From Dokdonella_A sp937902695 (GTDB lineage Bacteria; Pseudomonadota; Gammaproteobacteria; Xanthomonadales; Rhodanobacteraceae), in contig JBEHYO010000059.1 of assembly GCA_048498135.1 (NCBI GenBank), positions 1 to 22,023 of the forward strand: 22,023 nucleotides of DNA, read 5' to 3'. Made by a program: the position numbers and the translations under genes. The notes beneath the pieces are model-generated. The model was not told the origin of the DNA, did not search any database, and saw nothing but the letters and a program-made list of their open reading frames with translations. Position 1 is the first letter of the stretch, and each line of letters opens with the position of its first letter. Of this stretch, positions 7,000 to 13,941 are shown one piece after another.

Positions 7000-8928
7000 T
7001 CAGCCGCGCCCGCCGCGCGAGCGGAACTCCGCAAGCCGGCTGTCGACCGTATCGAGCATCGGCTCGATCGCCTCGCGGGCTTTCTCCGCGGCGTTGAGGC
7101 TCGTGAAGTTCACCTGCTCGGTACTGCTCGTCCACATGACGCTGCCGTCCGAGACGCGGTAGGCCTTCACGCCGAGCTGCACCGTGTAAAGCGTCGAGCT
7201 CTGGCCGTAGTACGCGATCTCCTGCGAGCCGACCGGACGCGCGTTGACGAACACGACCGCGTCGGCGCGGCCCGACAGCGCATGCAGGTTCGGACGATCG
7301 CCGCCCGAATGGCCGCCTTCGATGACGCGGAAGCCGCGGCTTTGCAGGAGATTCACCATCGCATCTTCGGCCGGCGACGAGATCACGTTGTCGCCGCCGC
7401 CGACGACGGCGATCGTCGGCACGTGCGGCTTCGGCGGCGCGGCAGGCTTTTCCGGCATTTTCGCGGTCGCGATCTGCGAGGGCGCATCCTGCGCGGCCTG
7501 CGCGGCGGGCAGCTCGCGCAGCGCGTCGACGGCAGCCTGCGACGCGCGCGCCGCCGGTGCGCCCGTTGCATCGCTCGTCGCTTCGACCGAAGTCGCCGGC
7601 GTCTGGCCGGGCGGCGTCGTCGGCGCTGCGGCCAGCGTGTTCGGCGGCGCCGTGTTGGCGGCGGCGAGGTCGGCGGCGGGTATCGGCGGCGGGGCCGGCG
7701 GTGCGCCCGGTTGCGTGGACGCACCCGTCGCAGGCGTCGCGCTCGCCGGTGCCGTCGTCGCGACGGCTGTCGCGCTCATGCCCGGAATGCGATCGCGCAA
7801 TGCATACGTGGCGCCGGCAATGCCGAGGAGAACGATCGCCGCGATCGCCCACGGCAGCGCCGAGCGTCGCGGCGCCGCGTTCTGGCGTTCGAGCACGGAC
7901 TGATGCGCCACCGCAGCCGGCGGCGCCGGCGGCATCGGGATGCCCGACGGCGTCACGCGCGTCGGCGGCGCGGTGCCCTGGCGGATCGAAGCGGGCGTGC
8001 GCGGCGTCGACGGCAGCGAGGTCTGCGCCGAGACCGGCGTCTTCTGGCCGATCATCGTCGCGGCCGCGGCCGACATCTTCGGCTGCAGCGCGATCGGGCC
8101 GCCCTTCGCGACGAGCGGGTGCGCGCCGAGCTCGGCGATGAGCTCATGGCAATTCTGGTAACGCTCGGCCGGATCCTTGGCGATCATCTTGTCGAGGATG
8201 CGCGCGATCTCCGGATCGACGTCGTGGTTGATCTCGCGCACGTCCGGAATCTCGGCCTTGACGACTTCGAGCATGAGCCCGAGCGGCGATTCGTCCGTGA
8301 ACGGCATGCGCCCGGTCAGCATCTCGAACATGACGATGCCGAGCGAGAAGATGTCGCTGCGCTGGTCGACAGGTTTACCGAGGCAGACTTCGGGCGACAG
8401 ATAGCCCGGCGTGCCGACGAACTCGCCGGTCGTGGTGAGCTTCTTCGAAAGATCGTGGTTCGAGAGCGCAATGCCGAAGTCGGCGATCTTGACCGCGCCG
8501 CGGCCGTTGATCATGAGGTTGCCGGGCTTGATGTCGCGATGGACGACGCCGCGATCGTGCGCGGTCGAAAGGCCCATCGCGGTCTGGTAGATCACCTTCG
8601 CCGACTGCTCGACGGAGAGCTTGCCTTCGCGCTTGAGCATCGAGCCGAGCGATTCGCCGTCGACGAACTCCATCACGAAGTAGGTCTGGCCGCCTTCGTC
8701 CTCGCCGATGAAGTAGATCTGGATGATGTGCGGATCGTTGAGCGCAGCCATGCTGCGCGCTTCGCGCAGGAAGCGCTCCTTGACCGCCTCGTCGTGCGCC
8801 AGCGAATCGGCGAGCACCTTGATCGCGACGTAGCGGTTGAGCGAACTCTCGTGGCCTTTGTAGACCACGCCCATGCCGCCGCGGCCGAGTTCGGCGACGA
8901 TGTCGTAGTGGCCCAGGCGCGTTCTCAT
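7000..8928 (-). CDS. Transmembrane Ser/Thr protein kinase with periplasmic C-terminal domain
   Basis: A 642-aa Hanks-type kinase of PknB class. The start is the ATG at 8928, supported by GGGGAG upstream. Kinase motifs: G-loop GRGGMG (15-20), ATP-binding Lys37 in AIKVL, Glu56 of helix C, catalytic HRDIKPGN (130-137, Asp132), DFG (Asp150), a TTTGE activation loop with possible phosphosites at 165-167, then GTPGY and SPE. After residue 270 comes a low-complexity Pro/Ala/Thr linker. One membrane helix follows (about 357-377, ALPWAIAAIVLLGIAGATYA), then another Ala/Pro-rich spacer in the periplasm. The last about 135 residues (TIAVVGGGDNVISS, AEDAMVNLLQSRGFRVIE, VSDGSVMWTS) form a compact domain. 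Its pattern recalls CsgG/LpoB-like lipoproteins; this part is inference. The kinase probably senses envelope state. It stands alone, divergent from the membrane-protein operon. Confidence 0.93.
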   Translation of the reverse strand: MRTRLGHYDIVAELGRGGMGVVYKGHESSLNRYVAIKVLADSLAHDEAVKERFLREARSMAALNDPHIIQIYFIGEDEGGQTYFVMEFVDGESLGSMLKREGKLSVEQSAKVIYQTAMGLSTAHDRGVVHRDIKPGNLMINGRGAVKIADFGIALSNHDLSKKLTTTGEFVGTPGYLSPEVCLGKPVDQRSDIFSLGIVMFEMLTGRMPFTDESPLGLMLEVVKAEIPDVREINHDVDPEIARILDKMIAKDPAERYQNCHELIAELGAHPLVAKGGPIALQPKMSAAAATMIGQKTPVSAQTSLPSTPRTPASIRQGTAPPTRVTPSGIPMPPAPPAAVAHQSVLERQNAAPRRSALPWAIAAIVLLGIAGATYALRDRIPGMSATAVATTAPASATPATGASTQPGAPPAPPPIPAADLAAANTAPPNTLAAAPTTPPGQTPATSVEATSDATGAPAARASQAAVDALRELPAAQAAQDAPSQIATAKMPEKPAAPPKPHVPTIAVVGGGDNVISSPAEDAMVNLLQSRGFRVIEGGHSGGDRPNLHALSGRADAVVFVNARPVGSQEIAYYGQSSTLYTVQLGVKAYRVSDGSVMWTSSTEQVNFTSLNAAEKAREAIEPMLDTVDSRLAEFRSRGGRG

Positions 8929-8940
8929 TTCCACTCCCCT

Positions 8941-8956
8941 GCGGGCGAATGCCCGC
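8941..8956 (-). promoter_or_regulatory. Hairpin in the kinase 5' leader next to the ribosome-binding site
   Basis: On the minus strand GCGGGC-ATTC-GCCCGC is a perfect 6-bp stem with a 4-base loop, ending directly before the AGGGGAG Shine-Dalgarno sequence. It could influence ribosome access. Confidence 0.4.
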
Positions 8957-8965
8957 GCTGGGCGC

Positions 8966-8974
8966 ATCGTAGCA
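8966..8974 (-). promoter_or_regulatory. Candidate extended -10 promoter of the kinase gene
   Basis: On the minus strand TGCTACGAT fits an extended -10 (TGnTAnnAT) located 38 bases before the ATG. No -35 with good spacing is present, as is common for extended -10 promoters. Confidence 0.4.
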
Positions 8975-9067
8975 CCGGCCCCACGGGCGGGCTCGCGGAA
9001 CGCCTTGGCAGGCGAAACCGTGTATGGCGCACGCGCCGACTGTGACGCGGTCGGCACTCCGGCGCGA

Positions 9068-9097
9068 TTGAGACCGACCGCGCCGCCCACCTACACT
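9068..9097 (+). promoter_or_regulatory. Candidate sigma-70 promoter of the membrane-protein operon
   Basis: TTGAGA (9068-9073), an 18-base spacer and TACACT (9092-9097) make the best housekeeping-type promoter I found in the window. Transcription would start about 20 bases before the ATG at 9124. Confidence 0.5.
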
Positions 9098-9123
9098 CCG
9101 GCCTTCCGTCCAGGCGCCTGCCG

Positions 9124-10533
9124 ATGCCGTCATTGCCGTGGTTGCCGTCGTGGGCGCGTGTCGCGCTCGTCGTCCTCGCGCTGTTCGCGCTCGCGCGCGG
9201 CATCGTGCTCGTGCGCCACGATCCGCTGCTCGCGATGGCGAACAACTACGATCAGATCCGGTATTCCCTGTGCCTGGACATCGCGCCGTGGCGGCCCGGC
9301 GTCGATCCGACCAAATCGAATCCGCCCGCGCCGTACTCGCGTTTCGCGTTCACGCCGTTGCCGAAGGACGCCTGCACGTGGTCGTCCGAGTTCCTGTTCA
9401 CCGTGCCGGTGGCGCTCGCGTGGCACGCGGCCGAGGCGATGGGCGGCCGCACGATCCATTCGGTGCGGCGGCTCGGCGAATTGCGCCTGCTTGCGTGGTT
9501 CGCCGTCGCCGCGTGGGCGACCCGGTTTTTTCTCCGCGAGCGGCGCACCGATCTCGCGCTCGCGCATCTCGCGGGCTTCGGCCTCGTCGCGATGGACCCG
9601 GCCAACACGCTCTATCTCTCGACGTTCTACGCCGAGGCGGCGGCTGCGTTCGGGTTCTATGCCTCCCTGGTTGGCATCGTCGCCGCGCTCGTGCGGCCCA
9701 CGCGCGGCGCGCTCGCGATGGCGGCGTTCGGCGCGGTGGTGCTGGCGACGAGCAAGTACCAGCACGTCGCGCTCCCGATCGTGCTCGGCCTCGCGGTGCT
9801 GATCGGGGCCGGCCGCGTCGGCCGCAGGGTTGCGCTCGTCGTCCTCATCGCCGGCGCGCTCGGCGCCGGCATCCAGCTCGCGAACGGCGCGCGGAACAGC
9901 GCGTCGATGCGCTACGTGCACTGGGTCAACAACACCGATTACGTCGTCGGCATCCTCTTGCTGGAGACGAGCGATCGCGACCGCATCGTCGAGCGCCTCG
10001 ACGTCAACGCCGAGTGCCTCAAGTACATCCAGAAAAGCGTCTATGCGATGCCGGGCAGCGTCGAGAAAACCTGCACGAACGTCAAGAACTGGCACAGCGC
10101 CGAGCTCTGGTGGCTGCTGATCTCCGATCCGCCGGGGCTCGCGCGCGCCTTGATGCACATTCCGAATCTGTTGCTGCCCTGGCAGCCGCGCTATCTCGGC
10201 GCGGTCGAGGACGCCAACAACGCGCACCAGCCGGCGTGGATGCCGAGCCTCGATCTCGCATTCGGGGAACGGCCGTTTTTCGCCTGGACGCTGCTGCTCC
10301 TGCCGTGGATCGTCGTCGCGGCGTGCCTCGGGCGCGGGACGCCGCCGCTCGCGCGCGCGTTCGCGCTCGCGTGCGCGACGGGTATGCTCGCCGTCTGCCT
10401 CGCCGCGCTCTTCGGCGACGGCGACGTCGAATACGCCAAGCACGTGCATCTCGCGATCAATTACGCGCTCGCGAGCCTATGCGTGCCGCTCGGCGCGTTG
10501 TTCCACCGCGCGCTCGCCGGCCGGTACGAATGA
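9124..10533 (+). CDS. Polytopic membrane protein, GT-C-like, paralogue 1
   Basis: A 469-aa protein with about ten hydrophobic segments. After TM1 (about 11-30) comes an extracytoplasmic loop with NNYDQIRYSLC (40-50), then ACTWSSEF, the signature NTLYLSTFYAE at 161-171 and LATSKYQH at 207-214. A large loop follows (about 265-350) with several Cys residues, then more helices ending in FGDGDVEYAKH. Acidic residues in the first outer loop and this overall layout resemble GT-C fold glycosyltransferases such as the WsfD group, which use lipid-linked sugars. That assignment is an inference. The downstream gene is a clear paralogue and overlaps by four bases (ATGA). Possible roles are glycan or cell-surface polymer modification. 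Confidence 0.85.
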   Translation: MPSLPWLPSWARVALVVLALFALARGIVLVRHDPLLAMANNYDQIRYSLCLDIAPWRPGVDPTKSNPPAPYSRFAFTPLPKDACTWSSEFLFTVPVALAWHAAEAMGGRTIHSVRRLGELRLLAWFAVAAWATRFFLRERRTDLALAHLAGFGLVAMDPANTLYLSTFYAEAAAAFGFYASLVGIVAALVRPTRGALAMAAFGAVVLATSKYQHVALPIVLGLAVLIGAGRVGRRVALVVLIAGALGAGIQLANGARNSASMRYVHWVNNTDYVVGILLLETSDRDRIVERLDVNAECLKYIQKSVYAMPGSVEKTCTNVKNWHSAELWWLLISDPPGLARALMHIPNLLLPWQPRYLGAVEDANNAHQPAWMPSLDLAFGERPFFAWTLLLLPWIVVAACLGRGTPPLARAFALACATGMLAVCLAALFGDGDVEYAKHVHLAINYALASLCVPLGALFHRALAGRYE

Positions 10534-11996
10534 TCGAGGCCGTCGCGAAGCGGCCGTTCGTCGCTGCATTGCTCGCGGCGCTCTGGACGATCGGCACGCT
10601 GCGCGCGCTCCTGCTCTGCATGCACGTGCCGCTTTACGCGTATGCGAACAGCTACGACGAGACACGCTACACGACGTGCTTCCATGTCTATCCCGATCGT
10701 CCCGCCGACGTGCCGCCGCAGCAGCACAGCCCCGAAGCGCCTTACGCGACGTATCGTTTCATCGAGACGCACGATCCGATGTGCTACTGGTCGAGCGAGC
10801 TCGCGTTCACCGGCGCGACCGCGCTGATCTGGTTCACGGCCGAGGCGGCGGGCGACACGACGCACGACGTGCGCTGGGTCGCGGCGCTGCGCTGGCTCGC
10901 GGTGCTCGTGCTCTCGATGGGTTTCTCGCTCGCGTGGCTGCGGCGCGACGACGCGCGCGCCGCGATCGCGAACGCGGCGCTCGTGCCGATCGTATTCGCC
11001 GATCCCGGCAACACGCTCTATCTGTCGACGTTCTACGCCGAATGGACCGCGCTGCTGGCCGCGTACGCATTGTTCGCGCTCGTGCTGCTCTGGCGCGAGG
11101 CGCCGCGATCGCGCGGGCGCTTCGCCGTGCTCGCGCTCGTCGCGTTCGCGCTCGCGACGAGCAAGATCCAGCACATGCTGCTGCCGCTCGGGCTCGGCGT
11201 CGTCGTGCTCATGCTCGATCGCTGGCGCCTGAAGCACGCGAGCTGGCGCGCGGCCGCCGTGATCGCGGGCGCGCTGCTCGGGCTCTTCCTTCAGCTCGCG
11301 CAGACGATGCGCGAGGGCCCGATGATGGATGCGATCCGGCAATACAACCGCGCCGACGTCGTGTTCACGGGCATGCTGCCGTTCGCCGACGATCCGCGCG
11401 CGCTGCTTGCCGAGATCGGCATCGATCCCGCCTGCGCGATCTACGGCGGCAAGCGTGCGTGGGAACTGCCGGATCTTCCCGAGCACGCATGCCGCGGGCT
11501 CGCCGATTTCACGCGCGGCCGCGAGATCGGCGCGCTGATCCGGCATCCGTCGATCGCGGCGCGGCTCGCCGCGCACGGCGTGACCGCGCTCGATCCGTGG
11601 ATCGCCGACAACATAGGCCACGTCGAGGGCGGCACGTTCGAGAAGCTGCCGGCGACGATTCCGAGCCTCGGCCGCATCATCGACGCGAGCGCGATGGCCC
11701 GGTACACGCTGCTCGCGTTGCCGCTGCTGGGCCTGCTGATCCTGCTCGTCAGGCCGGGTCCTCGCGCCGGCAGCGCAGCGCTGGACGCGAGCGCGCTCGT
11801 CGTCTTCACGATGGTCGCCACGCTCGGCGTGACGCTGCTCGGAGACGGCCTCGCCGATACCGCCAAGCAGGGGCACCTCGTGATCGACGCGGCACTCGCG
11901 TGGCTCCTCGTCGGGCTTATCATGCGCGTTCGCGCGAGCCGCACGACCGTTCGGCCGGTCGGATCGCCGGAACGCCCCACCTATCCGCCGAGGTGA
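10530..11996 (+). CDS. Polytopic membrane protein, GT-C-like, paralogue 2
   Basis: A 488-aa paralogue of the preceding protein. Shared blocks fall at nearly the same residue numbers: NSYDETRYTTC (40-50), CYWSSEL, DPGNTLYLSTFYAE with the NTLYLSTFYAE core again at 161-171, LATSKIQH (208-215), and LGDGLADTAKQGH near the C-terminus. The start ATG overlaps the previous TGA and has no Shine-Dalgarno site, so translation is probably coupled. The central soluble loop differs strongly from paralogue 1, including the Cys positions, which suggests the two copies have diverged in substrate or act as a heteromeric pair. The function is unknown; membrane glycosyltransferase is the best guess. Confidence 0.85.
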   Translation: MIEAVAKRPFVAALLAALWTIGTLRALLLCMHVPLYAYANSYDETRYTTCFHVYPDRPADVPPQQHSPEAPYATYRFIETHDPMCYWSSELAFTGATALIWFTAEAAGDTTHDVRWVAALRWLAVLVLSMGFSLAWLRRDDARAAIANAALVPIVFADPGNTLYLSTFYAEWTALLAAYALFALVLLWREAPRSRGRFAVLALVAFALATSKIQHMLLPLGLGVVVLMLDRWRLKHASWRAAAVIAGALLGLFLQLAQTMREGPMMDAIRQYNRADVVFTGMLPFADDPRALLAEIGIDPACAIYGGKRAWELPDLPEHACRGLADFTRGREIGALIRHPSIAARLAAHGVTALDPWIADNIGHVEGGTFEKLPATIPSLGRIIDASAMARYTLLALPLLGLLILLVRPGPRAGSAALDASALVVFTMVATLGVTLLGDGLADTAKQGHLVIDAALAWLLVGLIMRVRASRTTVRPVGSPERPTYPPR

Positions 11997-12001
11997 CAGG
12001 G

Positions 12002-12544
12002 ATGGCTGCTTGCGTGCCGCTGCTGGAGCTCCTGATGCGGCTCGGCTCCGAGCTCGAGTTCGACGTCGCGCGCGAGGTCGCCTGCGCCGGCGGCACCGTC
12101 GACGTGGTCTGGTGCGATCCCAAGCTCCCGCTCGCCGCGGTGACATCGGGATCGCCGGACCTGCGCGACGTGCCGGTGCTGCCGATCGTTGCGTTCGTGA
12201 CGAACACGGCCGACGTGTTCGAAGCATCCGATCTCGCCGCGACGACCGCCTGCATCGAGGCGACGGCGGCGCCGCTTCGCATTTTCGTGATCGGCCGAAG
12301 CGGCAGGCAGGCGACGCTCGCGCCGGCTCTGCAGTCGATCGACATGCTGAAGAAGCAGGATGCCGACGTGGCGCTTCGCGACCGGCTGGCGGCGATGCTG
12401 CGCACTCGCACGCACGTGCATGGGCGAACGATCGCGATGCTGCAGAGCGAGCTGGTCGAGTGGGCGCGCAAGTTGCGCGAAATCCACCCGCGATCCTATT
12501 CCGCCGAGTCGCTGTTCAACCGCACCGGACGCATCATCGACTAG
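12002..12544 (+). CDS. Unrecognised 180-aa cytoplasmic protein in the membrane-protein operon
   Basis: The start ATG at 12002 lies five bases after the previous stop; GAGG at 11989-11992 gives suitable spacing, and a GTG at 11993 is an alternative. There is no signal or TM segment. The N-terminal half (LEFDVAREVACAGGTVDVVW, then PVLPIVAFVTNTADVFEASD and APLRIFVIGRS) has an alternating strand/helix pattern. It recalls PD-(D/E)XK-fold proteins: an acidic residue in VDVVW, then a strand where nucleases carry ExK. Here the strand reads AFVTN without Glu or Lys, so any such domain would be catalytically dead. The C-terminal half is helical and charged. I do not recognise the family, and its role beside two membrane proteins is unknown. 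Confidence 0.75.
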   Translation: MAACVPLLELLMRLGSELEFDVAREVACAGGTVDVVWCDPKLPLAAVTSGSPDLRDVPVLPIVAFVTNTADVFEASDLAATTACIEATAAPLRIFVIGRSGRQATLAPALQSIDMLKKQDADVALRDRLAAMLRTRTHVHGRTIAMLQSELVEWARKLREIHPRSYSAESLFNRTGRIID

Positions 12545-12557
12545 GCGCTCCGCGCCT
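12543..12557. terminator. Hairpin between convergent genes, touching both stop codons
   Basis: AGGCGC-TCC-GCGCCT fills the 12-base gap between the 180-aa gene and the chorismatase gene and touches both stop codons. It reads equally on both strands. No T-run is present on either side, so bidirectional termination is only possible. Confidence 0.4.
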
Positions 12558-13555
12558 CAGGTGTGCACGCCGTCGATCTCGACCAGCAATTCGCGGCGGC
12601 AGATGTCGCCGCTGAGGACGAGGATGCCGTCGGCGCCCTGCATCGCGTGCGACAGTTTCGCGACGATCAGCGGCGCGTCGTTCGCATCGCGCACGTAGAC
12701 CTTGAGGAGGCTGCCGGGACCGGGCGTTTTCGCGCCGTTCGTACCGGCGCTCTGGATCAGGCTCTCGACGTTCGCGAGCGTCTCGTCGAGCTGCGCGCCG
12801 ACATCCGCGTGGTGGCGCGATGCCGAGCCGACGACGGCCGCGGTGCCCGAAATCAGCAGCTGGCCCGCCGGCGTCGTCATGCCGCGCGCGAACGTCGGCG
12901 GGGTCGGACCGAACTCGCGCGGGTAGCGCCACGCGTTGACCTGGCGCGGATTCTCGACCGGCAATCCGGGAGTGCGCGCCGTCAGCGCATAGACCTGCAG
13001 CACGCGCACGCCGTCGCGGCGGCCGATCGCGGTCGCGGCCGGATAGCGGTCCTGCCAGATGCCGGCCATGCCGCGCGCGCGGCCGACGCAGAAGCGCCGG
13101 TAGCGCTCCTCGTCGCCGTCACCTTCGTTGATCGCGTCGAAGTAGTTCCAGAGCCGCAGCACGTGCGGCGTCGCGCCTTTTTGAATGCACGCGACGAGCT
13201 CGCGGTACGCGGCCTCGGCGGCCGCGGCGATGTCGCCCGCCGACTCCTCGACCTCGATCGCGAAGAAACCGTAGTCGTCGTCGTGGCTCCAGCGGACGCG
13301 GCCGTCGCGGCCCGTGCGGATCGGACCGTTGCCGCGCCAGACTTCGACGGCCGATGCGCCGACCGCGTCGAGGCCCACCGAGATCCAGCGCGGATCGCCC
13401 GAATCGCCCTTGCCGACGCCGTCGAAACCGATCGCGGCCACCACGTTGGGGTCGCGCAGGATTTCGGCCGCGCTCGCGCGCGCATAGCCGATCCGCAACG
13501 GCGGCAACGCTTCATCGCGTTCAGTTATCACATCGGGGGCAAGAAGATTCGACAC
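12557..13555 (-). CDS. xanB2: Chorismatase / hydroxybenzoate synthase (XanB2 type)
   Basis: The cytoplasmic enzyme splits chorismate into hydroxybenzoate and pyruvate. In Xanthomonas, XanB2 yields 3-HBA for the xanthomonadin pigment and 4-HBA for ubiquinone. Characteristic stretches are HVLRLWNYFDAIN (131-143), RYRRFCVGRA (151-160), the PAATAIG segment, VENPRQVNAWRYPREFGP (200-217), FARG, and the C-terminal RELLVEIDGV, whose conserved Glu belongs to the active site of this RidA-like fold. The start is probably the GTG at 13555 (332 aa); a GTG at 13567 is the alternative, and neither has a strong ribosome-binding site. The gene is divergent from the acyl carrier protein, which fits delivery of the aromatic starter to that carrier. 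Product specificity (3-HBA versus 4-HBA) cannot be read from the sequence by eye. Confidence 0.93.
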   Translation of the reverse strand: MSNLLAPDVITERDEALPPLRIGYARASAAEILRDPNVVAAIGFDGVGKGDSGDPRWISVGLDAVGASAVEVWRGNGPIRTGRDGRVRWSHDDDYGFFAIEVEESAGDIAAAAEAAYRELVACIQKGATPHVLRLWNYFDAINEGDGDEERYRRFCVGRARGMAGIWQDRYPAATAIGRRDGVRVLQVYALTARTPGLPVENPRQVNAWRYPREFGPTPPTFARGMTTPAGQLLISGTAAVVGSASRHHADVGAQLDETLANVESLIQSAGTNGAKTPGPGSLLKVYVRDANDAPLIVAKLSHAMQGADGILVLSGDICRRELLVEIDGVHT

Positions 13556-13652
13556 GGGCTCACGCACTGTCGCCGGCGGGATGCGCGGCCGCGCGGATGA
13601 TACACTGCGCGGCCTTTTTTCCGCCCCGCAGGGGAGTCGAGGTCGTCGCAAG
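13556..13652. promoter_or_regulatory. Divergent promoter region of chorismatase and ACP genes
   Basis: On the plus strand TGATACACT (13598-13606) fits an extended -10 (TGnTACACT) for the ACP gene. On the minus strand TATCAT (13602-13597) overlaps it and could serve the chorismatase gene, so the two polymerases would compete. No -35 boxes were convincing. Confidence 0.4.
13587..13620 (+). terminator. Hairpin plus T6 upstream of the ACP gene (terminator or attenuator)
   Basis: GGCCGCGC (13587-13594), a 12-base loop, GCGCGGCC (13607-13614) and TTTTTT (13615-13620) form a textbook rho-independent structure in the direction of the ACP gene. Its loop contains the candidate -10 box TACACT. It may block transcripts entering from the left or attenuate a promoter further upstream. 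Confidence 0.6.
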
Positions 13653-13934
13653 ATGGATACGCCCGCCGCCGCACAGACGCCCGCCGAGCACGAGCTCGCC
13701 GAGCTCATCGTGCAAAGCCTCAACATCGACTGGGTCAAGCCTGAAGCGATCGATCCGGACGCCGCGCTGTTCGGCGGCGATCTCGGCCTTGATTCGATCG
13801 ACGCGCTCGAGCTCGCGCTCGCGGTGTCCAAGCGCTACGGATTCCAGCTTCGCTCCGACAACCCGGACAACAAGCGCATCTTCGGCAGCCTGCGCGCGCT
13901 CGCCGATCACATCCAGAGCAATCGCCCCGCCTGA
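13653..13934 (+). CDS. xanC: Acyl carrier protein of the aryl-polyene/xanthomonadin pathway
   Basis: A 93-aa carrier protein. The phosphopantetheine attachment site is Ser48 in GGDLGLDSIDALEL, a canonical ACP helix-II motif. Helix I (AEHELAELIVQSLNID) and a C-terminal helix (IFGSLRALADHIQ) complete the fold. The start at the ATG at 13653 fits the fold boundary; GAGG ten bases upstream is a weak ribosome-binding site, and a stronger GGGGAG lies 16 bases away. Upstream in-frame residues are rejected. It would carry the hydroxybenzoyl starter and growing polyene. The symbol is given because of context (next to xanB2) and is less certain than the family. Its stop is seven bases from that of the convergent halogenase-like gene. 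Confidence 0.92.
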   Translation: MDTPAAAQTPAEHELAELIVQSLNIDWVKPEAIDPDAALFGGDLGLDSIDALELALAVSKRYGFQLRSDNPDNKRIFGSLRALADHIQSNRPA

Positions 13935-13941
13935 ACGCGCG

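Noticed and set aside
6802..9045. A 747-codon plus-strand frame opposite the kinase
   Set aside because: It is antisense to unambiguous kinase motifs and consists of Arg-rich low-complexity sequence.
9130..10449. A 439-codon minus-strand open frame opposite the first membrane protein
   Set aside because: It is dominated by Arg, Glu and Ala, without motif or start site, while the plus-strand paralogue pair confirms the other strand.
13624..13634. CCCC-GCA-GGGG stem hiding a GGGGAG ribosome-binding site before the ACP gene
   Set aside because: The GGGGAG is 16 bases from the ATG and no alternative start codon lies closer, so a role in starting translation is unlikely.
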